Positions 24,587 to 32,957 of a DNA stretch of 64,000 nucleotides are shown here, piece after piece. Origin of the DNA: MKSF01 sp037190225 (GTDB lineage: Bacteria > Bacteroidota > Bacteroidia > Chitinophagales > Chitinophagaceae); assembly GCA_037190225.1 (NCBI GenBank), contig JBBCJL010000006.1, positions 434,001 to 498,000 on the forward strand. Reading direction: 5' to 3'. The translations under genes and the position numbers were made by a program. Within the stretch, counting starts at the first letter, position 1. The number at the start of each line of letters is the position of its first letter. Under the pieces are notes generated by a model. It was not told the DNA's origin, did no database searches, and saw nothing but the letters and a program-made list of their open reading frames with translations.

Positions 24587-26248
24587 GTGAAACCGAGCAT
24601 ATTACTGACAACACTGAACGCAAAATACATCCATCTCAACCTGGCGATACGTATCCTCTATGATCTCAATAAGGACCGCTGCGATCTGCACTGGAAAGAA
24701 TTTGTCATCAAAAATGACGCGGAGGAGGTCGCGCAATATTGCAAAGATTTTGATGTGGTGTGCTTTAGCTGCTATATCTGGAATATCACGCCCACCCTGG
24801 AAGTATGCGCGGCCATCAAAAGGATCAGCCCGCATACCAGGATACTCCTGGGCGGTCCGGAGGTCAGCTACGAATGGGAACCTGTCATAGCCCGGGATGA
24901 TGTGGATTATATCATCGCAGGTGAAGGAGAGATCCCTTTTGAAAAGTTTGCCGCTCACTACCCTGCTGTTGAAGCAGTACCCAACCTGATCTACAAAAAG
25001 GACGGCAGCATCCATTTCAACAAGCAGAACGTTCAGTTTGACATCGGCCTGCTCGAAAACAGGAATCCCTACCAGTATGACCCGCAGGAAGACCTGGGCA
25101 ACAAGGTCAGCTATATAGAGACCAGCAGGGGCTGTCCCTATAAATGTGAGTTCTGCCTGGCCAGCCTGGACAATAAGGTCCGGTACCTGCCCATGCAGAC
25201 CATTAAGGACAACCTGCTGTACCTGATGCAGCACGGCAAGACCATTAAGTTCCTGGACCGTACCTTCAATGTCAAGAAAGATTTTACCCTGGAGCTGTTC
25301 CGGTTCATCCTGGACCATCACAGGCCGGGCAATGTTTTCCAGTTCGAGATCACCGCCGATATTGTGCACCCCGACATCATCCGGTTCATACAGGAAAAGG
25401 TGCCTAAAGGCCTGTTCCGCTTTGAGATCGGCATCCAGACCGTTAACCAGGAGAGCAACAGGGCTGTCAGCAGGAAGCAGAACTTTGAAAAGACCAGCAG
25501 CGTTATCCGGCAACTGGATAACCGCATCGAAATGCACCTGGACCTTATTGTAGGACTGCCGCTGGAGTATTGGGACGACCTGAAATACAGCTTTGAAGAG
25601 ACCTTTAAGCTGTATCCCCCGGAACTGCAACTGGGCTTTCTCAAATTCCTGAAAGGCACCCCGGTACGGGAAAAGTATGAGCAGTACGGCTATGTGTTCG
25701 ACCCGGAGCCGCCTTACCAGATCATCAGGAGCAATTTTTTAAGTGAGGCGGAATTGCAGGCTATTACCCGGATGGAGGATGCGCTGGAGATCTACTGGAA
25801 CAAAAAGCGCGCATACTATACCCTGCAATACGTAGCCGAGAATTACAGCATTTTTGATTTTCTCTCAGGGTTGGGGCAACTGTTCCACCAGGTATCGGAT
25901 ACCCACAGGCATACCCTGAAAGACATCTTCCATATATTGCACCAGTACGCAGCTTCGGCCTATAAGGATGATTTCCTGATGCAGCTGGTAGCCATAGATT
26001 ATTATACGTATCATAAAGTAAAGCCACAGGACCTGTACACCATAGAAGTGGACAGGGACACCCGTTCAGGCCTGTACACTTCCCTGCAGCTGAATCATCA
26101 CAAATACCGTTTTGCCATCATTCCTTCCGTGTATGATTTTGACACCTGGCAACAGCACCGGCAATTCAGCAAAAGCCAGGATTTCAGCATTATCCGGTAC
26201 GATGGCAATAACAAAGGCACTATCCTGACACCTTTGCTGACCGCTTAA
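24587..26248 (+). CDS. B12-binding domain radical SAM protein (DUF4080 type)
   Basis: 553 residues from GTG 24587. The frame extends upstream to a TTG at 24464, but homologues begin at ILLTTLNAKYIHLNLA and a -7 box overlaps that stretch, so the longer form is unlikely. Residues 1-130 form a cobalamin-binding Rossmann fold without the DxHxxG base motif; residues 170-400 the radical SAM barrel with C183-x3-C187-x2-C190 (SRGCPYKCEFC). The C-terminal half matches the DUF4080 tail. Such enzymes methylate or rearrange unreactive carbons; the substrate is unknown. Confidence 0.85.
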   Translation: MKPSILLTTLNAKYIHLNLAIRILYDLNKDRCDLHWKEFVIKNDAEEVAQYCKDFDVVCFSCYIWNITPTLEVCAAIKRISPHTRILLGGPEVSYEWEPVIARDDVDYIIAGEGEIPFEKFAAHYPAVEAVPNLIYKKDGSIHFNKQNVQFDIGLLENRNPYQYDPQEDLGNKVSYIETSRGCPYKCEFCLASLDNKVRYLPMQTIKDNLLYLMQHGKTIKFLDRTFNVKKDFTLELFRFILDHHRPGNVFQFEITADIVHPDIIRFIQEKVPKGLFRFEIGIQTVNQESNRAVSRKQNFEKTSSVIRQLDNRIEMHLDLIVGLPLEYWDDLKYSFEETFKLYPPELQLGFLKFLKGTPVREKYEQYGYVFDPEPPYQIIRSNFLSEAELQAITRMEDALEIYWNKKRAYYTLQYVAENYSIFDFLSGLGQLFHQVSDTHRHTLKDIFHILHQYAASAYKDDFLMQLVAIDYYTYHKVKPQDLYTIEVDRDTRSGLYTSLQLNHHKYRFAIIPSVYDFDTWQQHRQFSKSQDFSIIRYDGNNKGTILTPLLTA

Positions 26249-26414
26249 CACAGGGATCCGGCTTTCAGCTATCCATCATCGTATTACGTAATGATACAGG
26301 GATATGCACTAAAAAATAAGACGGGTAGCTTTCAATGCTGCCGGCACCTGCCTGTTATACGGGCAGCGCCACTATTTCTCCCTCAGGCTACTATACCCTA
26401 TTCAACCAATACCT

Positions 26415-26450
26415 AAAAAAGTACCGCAGAGACTATCGCGGTACTTTTTT
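26415..26450 (+). terminator. Bidirectional terminator
   Basis: AAAAAA, GTACCGC, a 10-nt loop, GCGGTAC, TTTTTT: symmetric, between the convergent radical-SAM and esterase genes. Confidence 0.85.
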
Positions 26451-26476
26451 ATGGTATATGAATAAGCATGACGGAA

Positions 26477-28360
26477 CTATTGCTTCACAAATTTTGCTTT
26501 CAGAATATCTGTATTAGTCTGCACCCGGATCCAGTAGACGCCGGCAGGTAAATCACCCAGATCAATATGCTGCTCAGATACTTTGGAGCCGTCCCGGCGC
26601 CATATTTCCCGGCCGGTAATGTCATATACCTTAACCGATTCAATACGGGCATCAGCGGCGATACTTACTTTTAATCCGCCCGGAGTGGGGTTAGGAAAGA
26701 GTTGTAGCGCAGACGGCCTCGCGGCTACATCCTTCACCGACACCGGGCTGGTATTCACCACTACATCATCCAGGTAAATATACCCGCCCAGTGCGGAAAT
26801 ATAGCTGAATTTTACCGCGACATTTTCCTGCCCTGCAAACGGACTCAGGTCTACCGTAAAGCCGCGATATTTACTCTCATCCTTCGGAAGGGACATCGCC
26901 TGGAAGCTCAAGGGGTTCAGTAAGGGCTCTCGGTGGCCGCTGAGATCAGCGCCGCCCTTCCTGAACACAGAAGTGTAGGTGGCGCCGCAATCGGCAGACA
27001 CCAGCACCTCCAGCGTATCGGCAAATACGGTGTCTACAAAGACATCAGCCGTGTACTTCACATAGTTATAATCTACATTAAAATGCAGGTAAGCATTACG
27101 CTGGCTGCTGAGATTGAGCTTCGGACTGATCACTTCCTCCCGCGTACCGGCATTATTAAAGATAAAGATAGAATTCATGCTGTAAAGCGCATTTTCATCA
27201 TACCCGAAAGGCAGGATATAATCGCCTGAGTTATGGAATGCCCAGTCTTTCAAAGAGCTTTCACTGGAAAATCCCGCCTTATAAGGCAGCGTGCGGCTAT
27301 CCGTCATTACATGCACCGGCTTAACCATCGTATTGAAATCGGTAAATGTATCTGCAATATGCTCATTGACTCCTATAATACGCACCTTAACATCATGAGG
27401 TCCGGTATTGAGACTACTGCCGTCATAAGCAGGCAGGTCAATCCAGGCAGACTGATGCTGTGCCAGGCTTCCCGACCAGCTCAGCGTATCGGGATCATTG
27501 CCTGTACCATACACCAGCTGTACGCTGTCTATAGCAATATTCCCGGTATTCTGCAATAAAACCCTGGTGGCGATCATGCCGTTACAACTACGTTCCGGGA
27601 CATCCATACTGTAGATCCCGGCATCCGGACCATTACTGAAGGGCTGACCGAAATAATCCTCATAAGGATAATTCCGGAAGTCAGGGACCGTGTGACCGCC
27701 CGCGAAAATCCGGTAAGCCACCCGGCCGTTGTGTGCCACCAGCTGCGCTACGGCCCTGTTCACCAGCTCATTGTACAAAAGATCATCATTCCCTATAGTT
27801 ATATAGACCGGCAATGCAGCAGCGGCAGTATAATTGAATGTGAAGAAAGCATTGTTGGCCGCCTCCTTAACACCCTGGATGGCCGGTGTGTTCAGCAGTA
27901 AAGCCTTGAAGCGGCCGGTATGGTCCAGGCCATATCTCAGGGCGCTTCTGCCGCCCAGTGAAAAACCCTGTAAGATGATCTCTGTCGTATCAATATTGTA
28001 ATGGGTCCTGGCAAAATTGATGGCTGCCTCGATGATCTGCTCATCACCCGCCGGCACATAAAAGTCACGTCCCTGGTCATCTCCCCCATCGGGGCAGATA
28101 AGAATGGTATTGGGAAATGCGGCCGGGAAAGACAGTAAATCAATCAGTACATTCCGGTAGTTGGCAGCATTATCACCCATTCCGTGCAGGCCGATGATAA
28201 GCTTATGCGGCTGTGAGGCAGTATAGCCCGGGGGAACAAAATTCGCCAGCGTTCGCTGAGCGCCGTTAAAGGTTACCGAACTGTTGAAGCTGCCCGTTTG
28301 CTGGGCCATTGCCTGCAATCCCAGGCAGGCAGTGAACATCAGGATTAAATGCTTTTTCAT
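26477..28360 (-). CDS. Secreted esterase/PHB-depolymerase-like, T9SS cargo
   Basis: 627 residues from ATG 28360; an in-frame codon 45 nt earlier would only add a non-signal extension before MKKHLILMFTACLGLQAMAQ. Residues 20-260 are an alpha/beta hydrolase: LIIGLHGMG, nucleophile elbow GFSLGG with Ser134, and GGHTVPDF with the likely catalytic His. A beta-rich middle (CARDB- and MAM-like) follows, then a type IX secretion sorting domain from LQLFPNPTPGGLK to AKFVKQ. It should be exported and attached to the cell surface or released. Its immediate upstream neighbour is an AraC regulator on the same strand. Confidence 0.85.
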   Translation of the reverse strand: MKKHLILMFTACLGLQAMAQQTGSFNSSVTFNGAQRTLANFVPPGYTASQPHKLIIGLHGMGDNAANYRNVLIDLLSFPAAFPNTILICPDGGDDQGRDFYVPAGDEQIIEAAINFARTHYNIDTTEIILQGFSLGGRSALRYGLDHTGRFKALLLNTPAIQGVKEAANNAFFTFNYTAAAALPVYITIGNDDLLYNELVNRAVAQLVAHNGRVAYRIFAGGHTVPDFRNYPYEDYFGQPFSNGPDAGIYSMDVPERSCNGMIATRVLLQNTGNIAIDSVQLVYGTGNDPDTLSWSGSLAQHQSAWIDLPAYDGSSLNTGPHDVKVRIIGVNEHIADTFTDFNTMVKPVHVMTDSRTLPYKAGFSSESSLKDWAFHNSGDYILPFGYDENALYSMNSIFIFNNAGTREEVISPKLNLSSQRNAYLHFNVDYNYVKYTADVFVDTVFADTLEVLVSADCGATYTSVFRKGGADLSGHREPLLNPLSFQAMSLPKDESKYRGFTVDLSPFAGQENVAVKFSYISALGGYIYLDDVVVNTSPVSVKDVAARPSALQLFPNPTPGGLKVSIAADARIESVKVYDITGREIWRRDGSKVSEQHIDLGDLPAGVYWIRVQTNTDILKAKFVKQ

Positions 28361-28368
28361 AACATGAC

Positions 28369-28388
28369 TATTTTTGTTGACAAAAATA
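28369..28388 (-). promoter_or_regulatory. 20-bp palindrome overlapping a -7 box
   Basis: TATTTTTGTTGACAAAAATA is a perfect inverted repeat (9-bp arms, TG centre). On the minus strand the box TATTTTTG forms one arm, 8 nt before the esterase ATG (28360). It could be an operator that blocks the promoter. AT-rich repeats can arise by chance. Confidence 0.4.
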
Positions 28389-28429
28389 AACCGGTCCTGG
28401 CACAAAAAATGGTAGGATTCAGACAGATT

Positions 28430-29284
28430 TTACTGCCATTCAAAAACCATTTTTTGATTACAATAAGTCCTGACATTATTGAAAAATGCCTTAGGCGACT
28501 TCCGGGTCAGCGACCGGTATATCTTATTAAAGTAAGAAGCATCATAGTAGTTGCTGCTGTAAGCCAGGTCCGTCAGGGTCTTAAAATTATCTGCCACCAG
28601 CTTTGTATTGAGCGAATGCCTGAACTGGGCAATTTTACGGTAGCTATGCGGGGACAGGCCATTGTATTTATAGATCAGGCGATACAATGTCCGTTCTGAC
28701 AGGAACAGCTGCCGGGCTATATCAGCAATCTTCGGGCTGTTGTCCCAGTCTTTCAGTAAAGCAGCAGCCTGCCGGTACAAGGCCCAGTCTGGCCTGACCT
28801 GCAGTACTGAAAGCAGGAATGTTTCTAGCAGGCGGAGCCGTGCTTCCCGATCTTTTTCGGCGAAAAAATCCCGGAGCAACGATTCATAGCCGGGAGTTTG
28901 GTTCCATATATCAAATACCTGGGTATGACTGCTGCACACTCCGGAAAAATCATCTTTCATAAAATGATTCAAAGCCCCATCCTTAAAGATAATTGTTACC
29001 TTGTCAATGCTACCGCTGAAGCGCACCAATATAGGCTCGGTATAGACACCCTGCAGCAGCACCCGGGGACGCTGTTCCGCCAATCCCTTTACATGGATGG
29101 TCTTTTCCCCTATCTCGTGCTCAAAACCACGGTGTATATTGAGCGGCTTATAGAGATGGGGAAAGGCATAAAACTGGACCGGAGCTTCATAATCGGTTTC
29201 CAGAAAATAAAAGAAATCAATAAATTCCCCTAATATTTCCGACTGAGGCTTATAATGCAGAAAATCCATGAACACAAAACACAT
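28430..29284 (-). CDS. AraC-family transcriptional regulator
   Basis: 284 residues. The N-terminal half is a cupin-like sensor of the DUF6597 type (residues 10-130, FPHLYKPLNIHRG). Two helix-turn-helix repeats fill residues 175-275: IADIARQLFLSERTLYRLIYKYNGLSPHSYRK and LTDLAYSSNYYDASYFNKIYRSLTRKSPK, both of AraC type. A second start (MDFLHYK, at 29269) is also possible. Lies 69 nt upstream of the T9SS esterase gene, its probable target, with a 20-bp palindrome between them. Confidence 0.85.
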   Translation of the reverse strand: MCFVFMDFLHYKPQSEILGEFIDFFYFLETDYEAPVQFYAFPHLYKPLNIHRGFEHEIGEKTIHVKGLAEQRPRVLLQGVYTEPILVRFSGSIDKVTIIFKDGALNHFMKDDFSGVCSSHTQVFDIWNQTPGYESLLRDFFAEKDREARLRLLETFLLSVLQVRPDWALYRQAAALLKDWDNSPKIADIARQLFLSERTLYRLIYKYNGLSPHSYRKIAQFRHSLNTKLVADNFKTLTDLAYSSNYYDASYFNKIYRSLTRKSPKAFFNNVRTYCNQKMVFEWQ

Positions 29285-29498
29285 TTACGACTCCCTGTAA
29301 AGATAAGCATTAGCAGCCTGTCCACCAACACCAACTGCTGTTCAGCGGCGGTTGCAGGAATAAAAGGTTGCGCTGTTAAATTGAATAAAAAATACTGACT
29401 TGCGGCTTTTAATATAGAAGCTAAAGTATGAACTAAAATAACTGTGCCCTACCAATATGCAGCCGGTAATTTGCCTATAGTAAGAACGTCAAAAGAGG

Positions 29499-29650
29499 AA
29501 GAGGCTGTCTGAAAAGATCGTCATTTCGAGCGAAACGAAGTGTAGTCGAAAAATCTTACTTATTATGAGATTTTACTTCGCAAGAGAATAGTTCCTCCAT
29601 TTCGCTACGCTCCAGTCTGAATAACGTAAGGTGCTTTCAGACAGCCTCTT
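29499..29650. repeat. MITE-like element with 16-bp perfect terminal repeats
   Basis: A 152-bp unit bounded by AAGAGGCTGTCTGAAA at 29499-29514 and its exact reverse complement at 29635-29650. The interior (TCATTTCGAGCGAAACGAAG...) resembles the REP-like repeats of Bacteroidota genomes. The termini look like the ends of IS elements of the IS1182/IS5 type. No transposase and no target duplication are visible. It lies in the 391-bp gap between pruA and the AraC gene; the rest of the gap holds no gene. Confidence 0.75.
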
Positions 29651-29675
29651 TATATATTATTACCATTAATCATGC

Positions 29676-31307
29676 TTAGGAATGAAAAGGATACCTGTAA
29701 TCCGTAACGGGCACATAGGTTTCCTTGATCGTACGGGCGCTCAGCCAACGGTACAGGTTCAGCGCGGAACCCGCCTTATCGTTGGTACCGGAAGCCCTGG
29801 CTCCGCCAAAAGGCTGCTGGCCTACGACCGCGCCTGTAGGCTTGTCGTTGATATAGAAGTTACCGGCAGCATTCACCAGCCCTTTGGTCAGCGTTTCAAC
29901 GGCATACCTGTCCTGTGCGAAAATAGCGCCGGTCAGCGCATAACCGGATGTGCGGTCCACTACCGGGATCATATCTTCCCACTGGTCGGCCTCATATACA
30001 TAAATGGTCAGCACCGGTCCGAACAGCTCCTCGCACATGGTTACATAATCTGCTTTCCTGGCTTCTATAATGGTCGGGGTAATATACCAGCCGTTCGTTT
30101 TATCGTAGGAACCGCCGGCTATGATATCGGCGTCCGCATCATTCTTGGCCCTGTCAATATAGGCAGCCAGCTTGTCAAATGATTTTTCATCAATTACCGC
30201 ATTGACAAAATTGGAAAAATCATCTACCGGTCCCATTTTAAGGGCATTGGTCTCAGCTACCAGCTTTTCCTTGATAGCTGCCGCCAGGTTGGACGGCAGG
30301 TAGGCGCGTGAAGCCGCAGAGCATTTCTGCCCCTGGTATTCAAACGATCCTCTTACCAGGTTGGCCACCACTGCATCCACGTTTGCGGAAGGATGCACGA
30401 ATACAAAGTCCTTGCCCCCGGTCTCTCCCACGATGCGCGGGTAAGCCTTATATTTGTGAATATTGTTGCCGATGGCTTTCCACATATTCTGGAATACGCC
30501 TGTAGAGCCTGTAAAATGTACACCCGCAAAATCAGGATGATTGTAGCATATCTCGCCTGTTGTCGGTCCGTCCGTATAGATCAGGTTGATCACGCCGTCC
30601 GGGAGACCCGCTTCCCTTAATATCTCCATGGTCATAGCAGCTGCATAGATCTGGGTATTGGCCGGTTTCCAAACCACCACATTGCCGCACATGGCCGGGG
30701 CCGTAGGCAGGTTACCGCCGATCGCGGTAAAGTTAAAAGGTGTTACCGCCAGCACAAATCCCTCCAGCGGGCGCCATTCGATCCTGTTATTGAACCCCTG
30801 CGGTGAAACAGGCTGCTCAGTATATATTTTACTTAAAAAGTGTACATTGAAGCGCAGGAAGTCTATCAGCTCACAGGCACTGTCTATTTCAGCCTGGTAA
30901 GCATTCTTGGACTGGCCCAGCATAGTAGCCGCATTAAAAGTATAACGGTATTTGGTAGCGATCAGCTCCGCCGCTTTCAGGAAGATGGCAGCCCTGTGCT
31001 CCCAGCTGGTATTGGCCCAGGCGGTCCTGGCGGCCAGCGCCGCGTCAATAGCTTCCTGAACGTGCACCGACTCTCCCTTATGATAAGTAGCTAATACATG
31101 CCTGGTCTCGTGCGGGGGGCGGATCTCCCCGGTCGCCTGTGTCCTTACTTCCTTACCGTTGATATACATAGGTATATCCTTTACCTCTTTTTTAAGTGCG
31201 GCAATGGCCTGCTGTAATTGCTGCGCATCAGGAGAGCCCGGCGCATAATCCCGTACCGGCTCATTTTTAGGTAATTCAAAAAAGAAATATCCGTTATTCA
31301 TTATCAA
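29676..31307 (-). CDS. pruA: L-glutamate gamma-semialdehyde dehydrogenase
   Basis: 543 residues of the aldehyde dehydrogenase superfamily. It oxidises glutamate-gamma-semialdehyde (from proline breakdown) to glutamate with NAD. Visible: FNFTAIGGNLPTAPAMCGNVVVWKPA cofactor fold, the FTGSTGVF glycine motif, VGETGGKDFVFV with the general-base Glu, and EYQGQKCSAASRAYLP with the catalytic Cys. The C-terminus GAVVGQQPFGGARASGTNDKAGS is that of PruA. Full length for the stand-alone enzyme; no PutA proline dehydrogenase is nearby. A TACCTTTG -7 box (31331-31338) sits 23 nt upstream. Confidence 0.93.
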   Translation of the reverse strand: MIMNNGYFFFELPKNEPVRDYAPGSPDAQQLQQAIAALKKEVKDIPMYINGKEVRTQATGEIRPPHETRHVLATYHKGESVHVQEAIDAALAARTAWANTSWEHRAAIFLKAAELIATKYRYTFNAATMLGQSKNAYQAEIDSACELIDFLRFNVHFLSKIYTEQPVSPQGFNNRIEWRPLEGFVLAVTPFNFTAIGGNLPTAPAMCGNVVVWKPANTQIYAAAMTMEILREAGLPDGVINLIYTDGPTTGEICYNHPDFAGVHFTGSTGVFQNMWKAIGNNIHKYKAYPRIVGETGGKDFVFVHPSANVDAVVANLVRGSFEYQGQKCSAASRAYLPSNLAAAIKEKLVAETNALKMGPVDDFSNFVNAVIDEKSFDKLAAYIDRAKNDADADIIAGGSYDKTNGWYITPTIIEARKADYVTMCEELFGPVLTIYVYEADQWEDMIPVVDRTSGYALTGAIFAQDRYAVETLTKGLVNAAGNFYINDKPTGAVVGQQPFGGARASGTNDKAGSALNLYRWLSARTIKETYVPVTDYRYPFHS

Positions 31308-31330
31308 TTAGTTTTTGAAATTAATTTAGG

Positions 31331-31338
31331 CAAAGGTA
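31331..31338 (-). promoter_or_regulatory. -7 element of pruA
   Basis: TACCTTTG on the minus strand, 23 nt before the pruA start, directly behind the T-tract of the DUF3127 terminator. Confidence 0.5.
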
Positions 31339-31339
31339 A

Positions 31340-31382
31340 TAAAATAAAAATTGCCCTGATGTATCCTAAGGCACACAGGGCA
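31340..31382 (-). terminator. Terminator of the DUF3127 gene
   Basis: On the minus strand TGCCCTG, 17-nt loop, CAGGGCA, then ATTTTTATTTT. It lies 29 nt past the stop of the 31412-31849 gene. Confidence 0.7.
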
Positions 31383-31411
31383 TATAAAAGGTCGTAAAGA
31401 CAGAAGATCCA

Positions 31412-31849
31412 TTAGAAAGGCAGATCATCACCATCATCCGCAGCAGGCGGGGTAAAGCCCGGCGTGCTTTGCGTATTTTGCTGCGGTGCGGCAAAGTTAT
31501 TCTGCGGTGCGCCCATAGGCTGCCCTGCGGGCTGGGTCGGCACTCCTGTTGCCAGGTTGGCCGGCTGTATCCTCCAGGCATTCAGGTTGGTAATATAACG
31601 TACCTGCCCGTCTCTTTCCCACTTATTACCACGGATATTAAAACTTACAGTCACCATATCCCCTAACTGGAAATTATCAATAAGACTGCATTGGTTGTTA
31701 GCCAGCTGAAAGCTTGCATAATTCGTGTACGTCATCCCATTGGCCGCCTGTTCTGATAATTCCAATACAAACTCCCTTTTGGAGAACGTTGGTGTGATTT
31801 GCTGTGTATCAAACTTCTCAAAAAGCCGTCCGGTGATTTCTAATGCCAT
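31412..31849 (-). CDS. DUF3127 protein with SSB-like C-terminal tip
   Basis: 145 residues. Residues 1-95 form a beta-barrel-like DUF3127 domain (EITGRLFEKFDTQQITPTF, FSKREFVLELSEQ, DMVTVSFNIRGNKWERDG). Then comes a proline/glutamine-rich linker and a final acidic tip ADDGDDLPF. This layout (OB-type domain, disordered linker, acidic tip ending LPF) is that of single-stranded DNA-binding proteins, whose tip recruits replication and repair partners. DUF3127 is not formally assigned to SSB. Likely a ssDNA-binding or repair-accessory protein; ssb itself is not in the window. Confidence 0.85.
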   Translation of the reverse strand: MALEITGRLFEKFDTQQITPTFSKREFVLELSEQAANGMTYTNYASFQLANNQCSLIDNFQLGDMVTVSFNIRGNKWERDGQVRYITNLNAWRIQPANLATGVPTQPAGQPMGAPQNNFAAPQQNTQSTPGFTPPAADDGDDLPF

Positions 31850-32180
31850 AATATTATAAATTTTAATGTATTTGTAAAAAAGCGGAACATCAAAATTCCG
31901 AAGGAATATCGAAAATAAAAAATTTTTTTAAATGAAAGTCCTTTCACTGCCTATCTTGATAGGATTAAATCAACCATACTTTAAACGTATCAGGCTGAGC
32001 CCTGTCGAAATACTGTCAGGCCGGGACTGTCCACCCCCTCCGGAAAAGGGCCTTATTATATCAGGCTATGAGCCCGCTGTTGGATATTACGATCTGTTTT
32101 AAAGATGTATGCATTTCGTTAATACAAAGCTAAATAAACAATAATCTGTTATCTTTGTTTTTCACGAAATTTTTAAGGGA
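31850..32180. other. 331-bp gene-free region
   Basis: It holds the upstream region of the DUF3127 gene on the left and the promoter of the DUF2490 gene on the right (TATCTTTG, 32150-32157). A stretch near 31990 (AGGCTGAGCCCTGTCGAAAT) looks like a decayed REP/palindromic unit. No coding sequence is seen. Confidence 0.4.
32150..32157 (+). promoter_or_regulatory. -7 element of the DUF2490 gene
   Basis: TATCTTTG, full match to TAnnTTTG, 23 nt before the TTG start at 32181. The -33 position has no TTTG. Confidence 0.45.
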
Positions 32181-32957
32181 TTGAATACTAAGCTTTTAGG
32201 GGCCATAAAGACCTCAGTACTATTACTTACCTGTTATTTTGGTGCTACGGGACTGATTGCAGGGCAGACCAAGTCGCCCCCCAGACCTGAAGGCTACTGG
32301 CTGTCTTATTCCGGGGATAACAAGATCAATTCCCGTATCGGCATCCACTCCGAGCTCCAGCTACGCAGCTTCCTGATGCCCCATGCCATGCAGACCCTGC
32401 TGGCACGTGCGGGACTGAATTATTATATCAGGCCCTACGCGATGGCTACGGCAGGCTACGGGTACATATACAGCGTGCCGTCCGGTGATGAGGTGGCCGG
32501 CTCCCAGCTTTCCGAGCACAGGATCTGGCAGCAATTGCTGCTGCGCCAGAAGCATACCCATATTTTTATGGATCACCGGTACCGACTGGAACAACGGTTC
32601 ATCAATAACCTTACCACGCATACCTCCCAGCTGGACCACCGCCTGCGATACAGGTTCCAGGCCCTTTTCCCGCTATATTCCATAGACCCGCATTTACGCC
32701 ACTGGTTCCTGGCCTTCAATAACGAGATCATGATCAACCTGAAAAAAGAGCCGTCCAGGCTGTTCGACAGGAACCGTCTCTTCGCGGGCATAGGCTACCA
32801 GGTAAGTCCCAGGATGAATTTCCAGCTGGGCTACCTGAACCAGTACGCGCAGATAGCGGGCAACAACCGACCTCATATAGATCATGTATTGCTGCTCTCC
32901 GTATCCTATAATATGGATGACCTGATGCAGTCCCTTTACAGAAAAAAACCGGAATAA
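32181..32957 (+). CDS. DUF2490 outer-membrane-like protein
   Basis: 258 residues from a TTG start that gives a proper signal peptide (MNTKLLGAIKTSVLLLTCYF...). The body shows DUF2490 features: WLSYSGDNKINSRIGIHSELQLR at the N-terminus, ARAGLNYYIRPYAMATAGYGYI, EHRIWQQLLLRQKHTHIFMDHRYRLEQRF, and a closing barrel strand QLGYLNQY. DUF2490 members are predicted outer-membrane barrels in Bacteroidota with no known job. The next gene begins in the TAATG overlap at its stop codon, so the two are translationally coupled. Confidence 0.8.
   Translation: MNTKLLGAIKTSVLLLTCYFGATGLIAGQTKSPPRPEGYWLSYSGDNKINSRIGIHSELQLRSFLMPHAMQTLLARAGLNYYIRPYAMATAGYGYIYSVPSGDEVAGSQLSEHRIWQQLLLRQKHTHIFMDHRYRLEQRFINNLTTHTSQLDHRLRYRFQALFPLYSIDPHLRHWFLAFNNEIMINLKKEPSRLFDRNRLFAGIGYQVSPRMNFQLGYLNQYAQIAGNNRPHIDHVLLLSVSYNMDDLMQSLYRKKPE

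Noticed and set aside
24602..25630. 342-codon minus-strand frame across the radical-SAM gene
   Set aside because: The plus strand encodes the CxxxCxxC radical-SAM motif; the minus frame is a codon-bias shadow.
31985..32020. Possible REP palindrome near the DUF2490 promoter
   Set aside because: Only a partial match to known repeat units and imperfect pairing; not enough for a repeat call.
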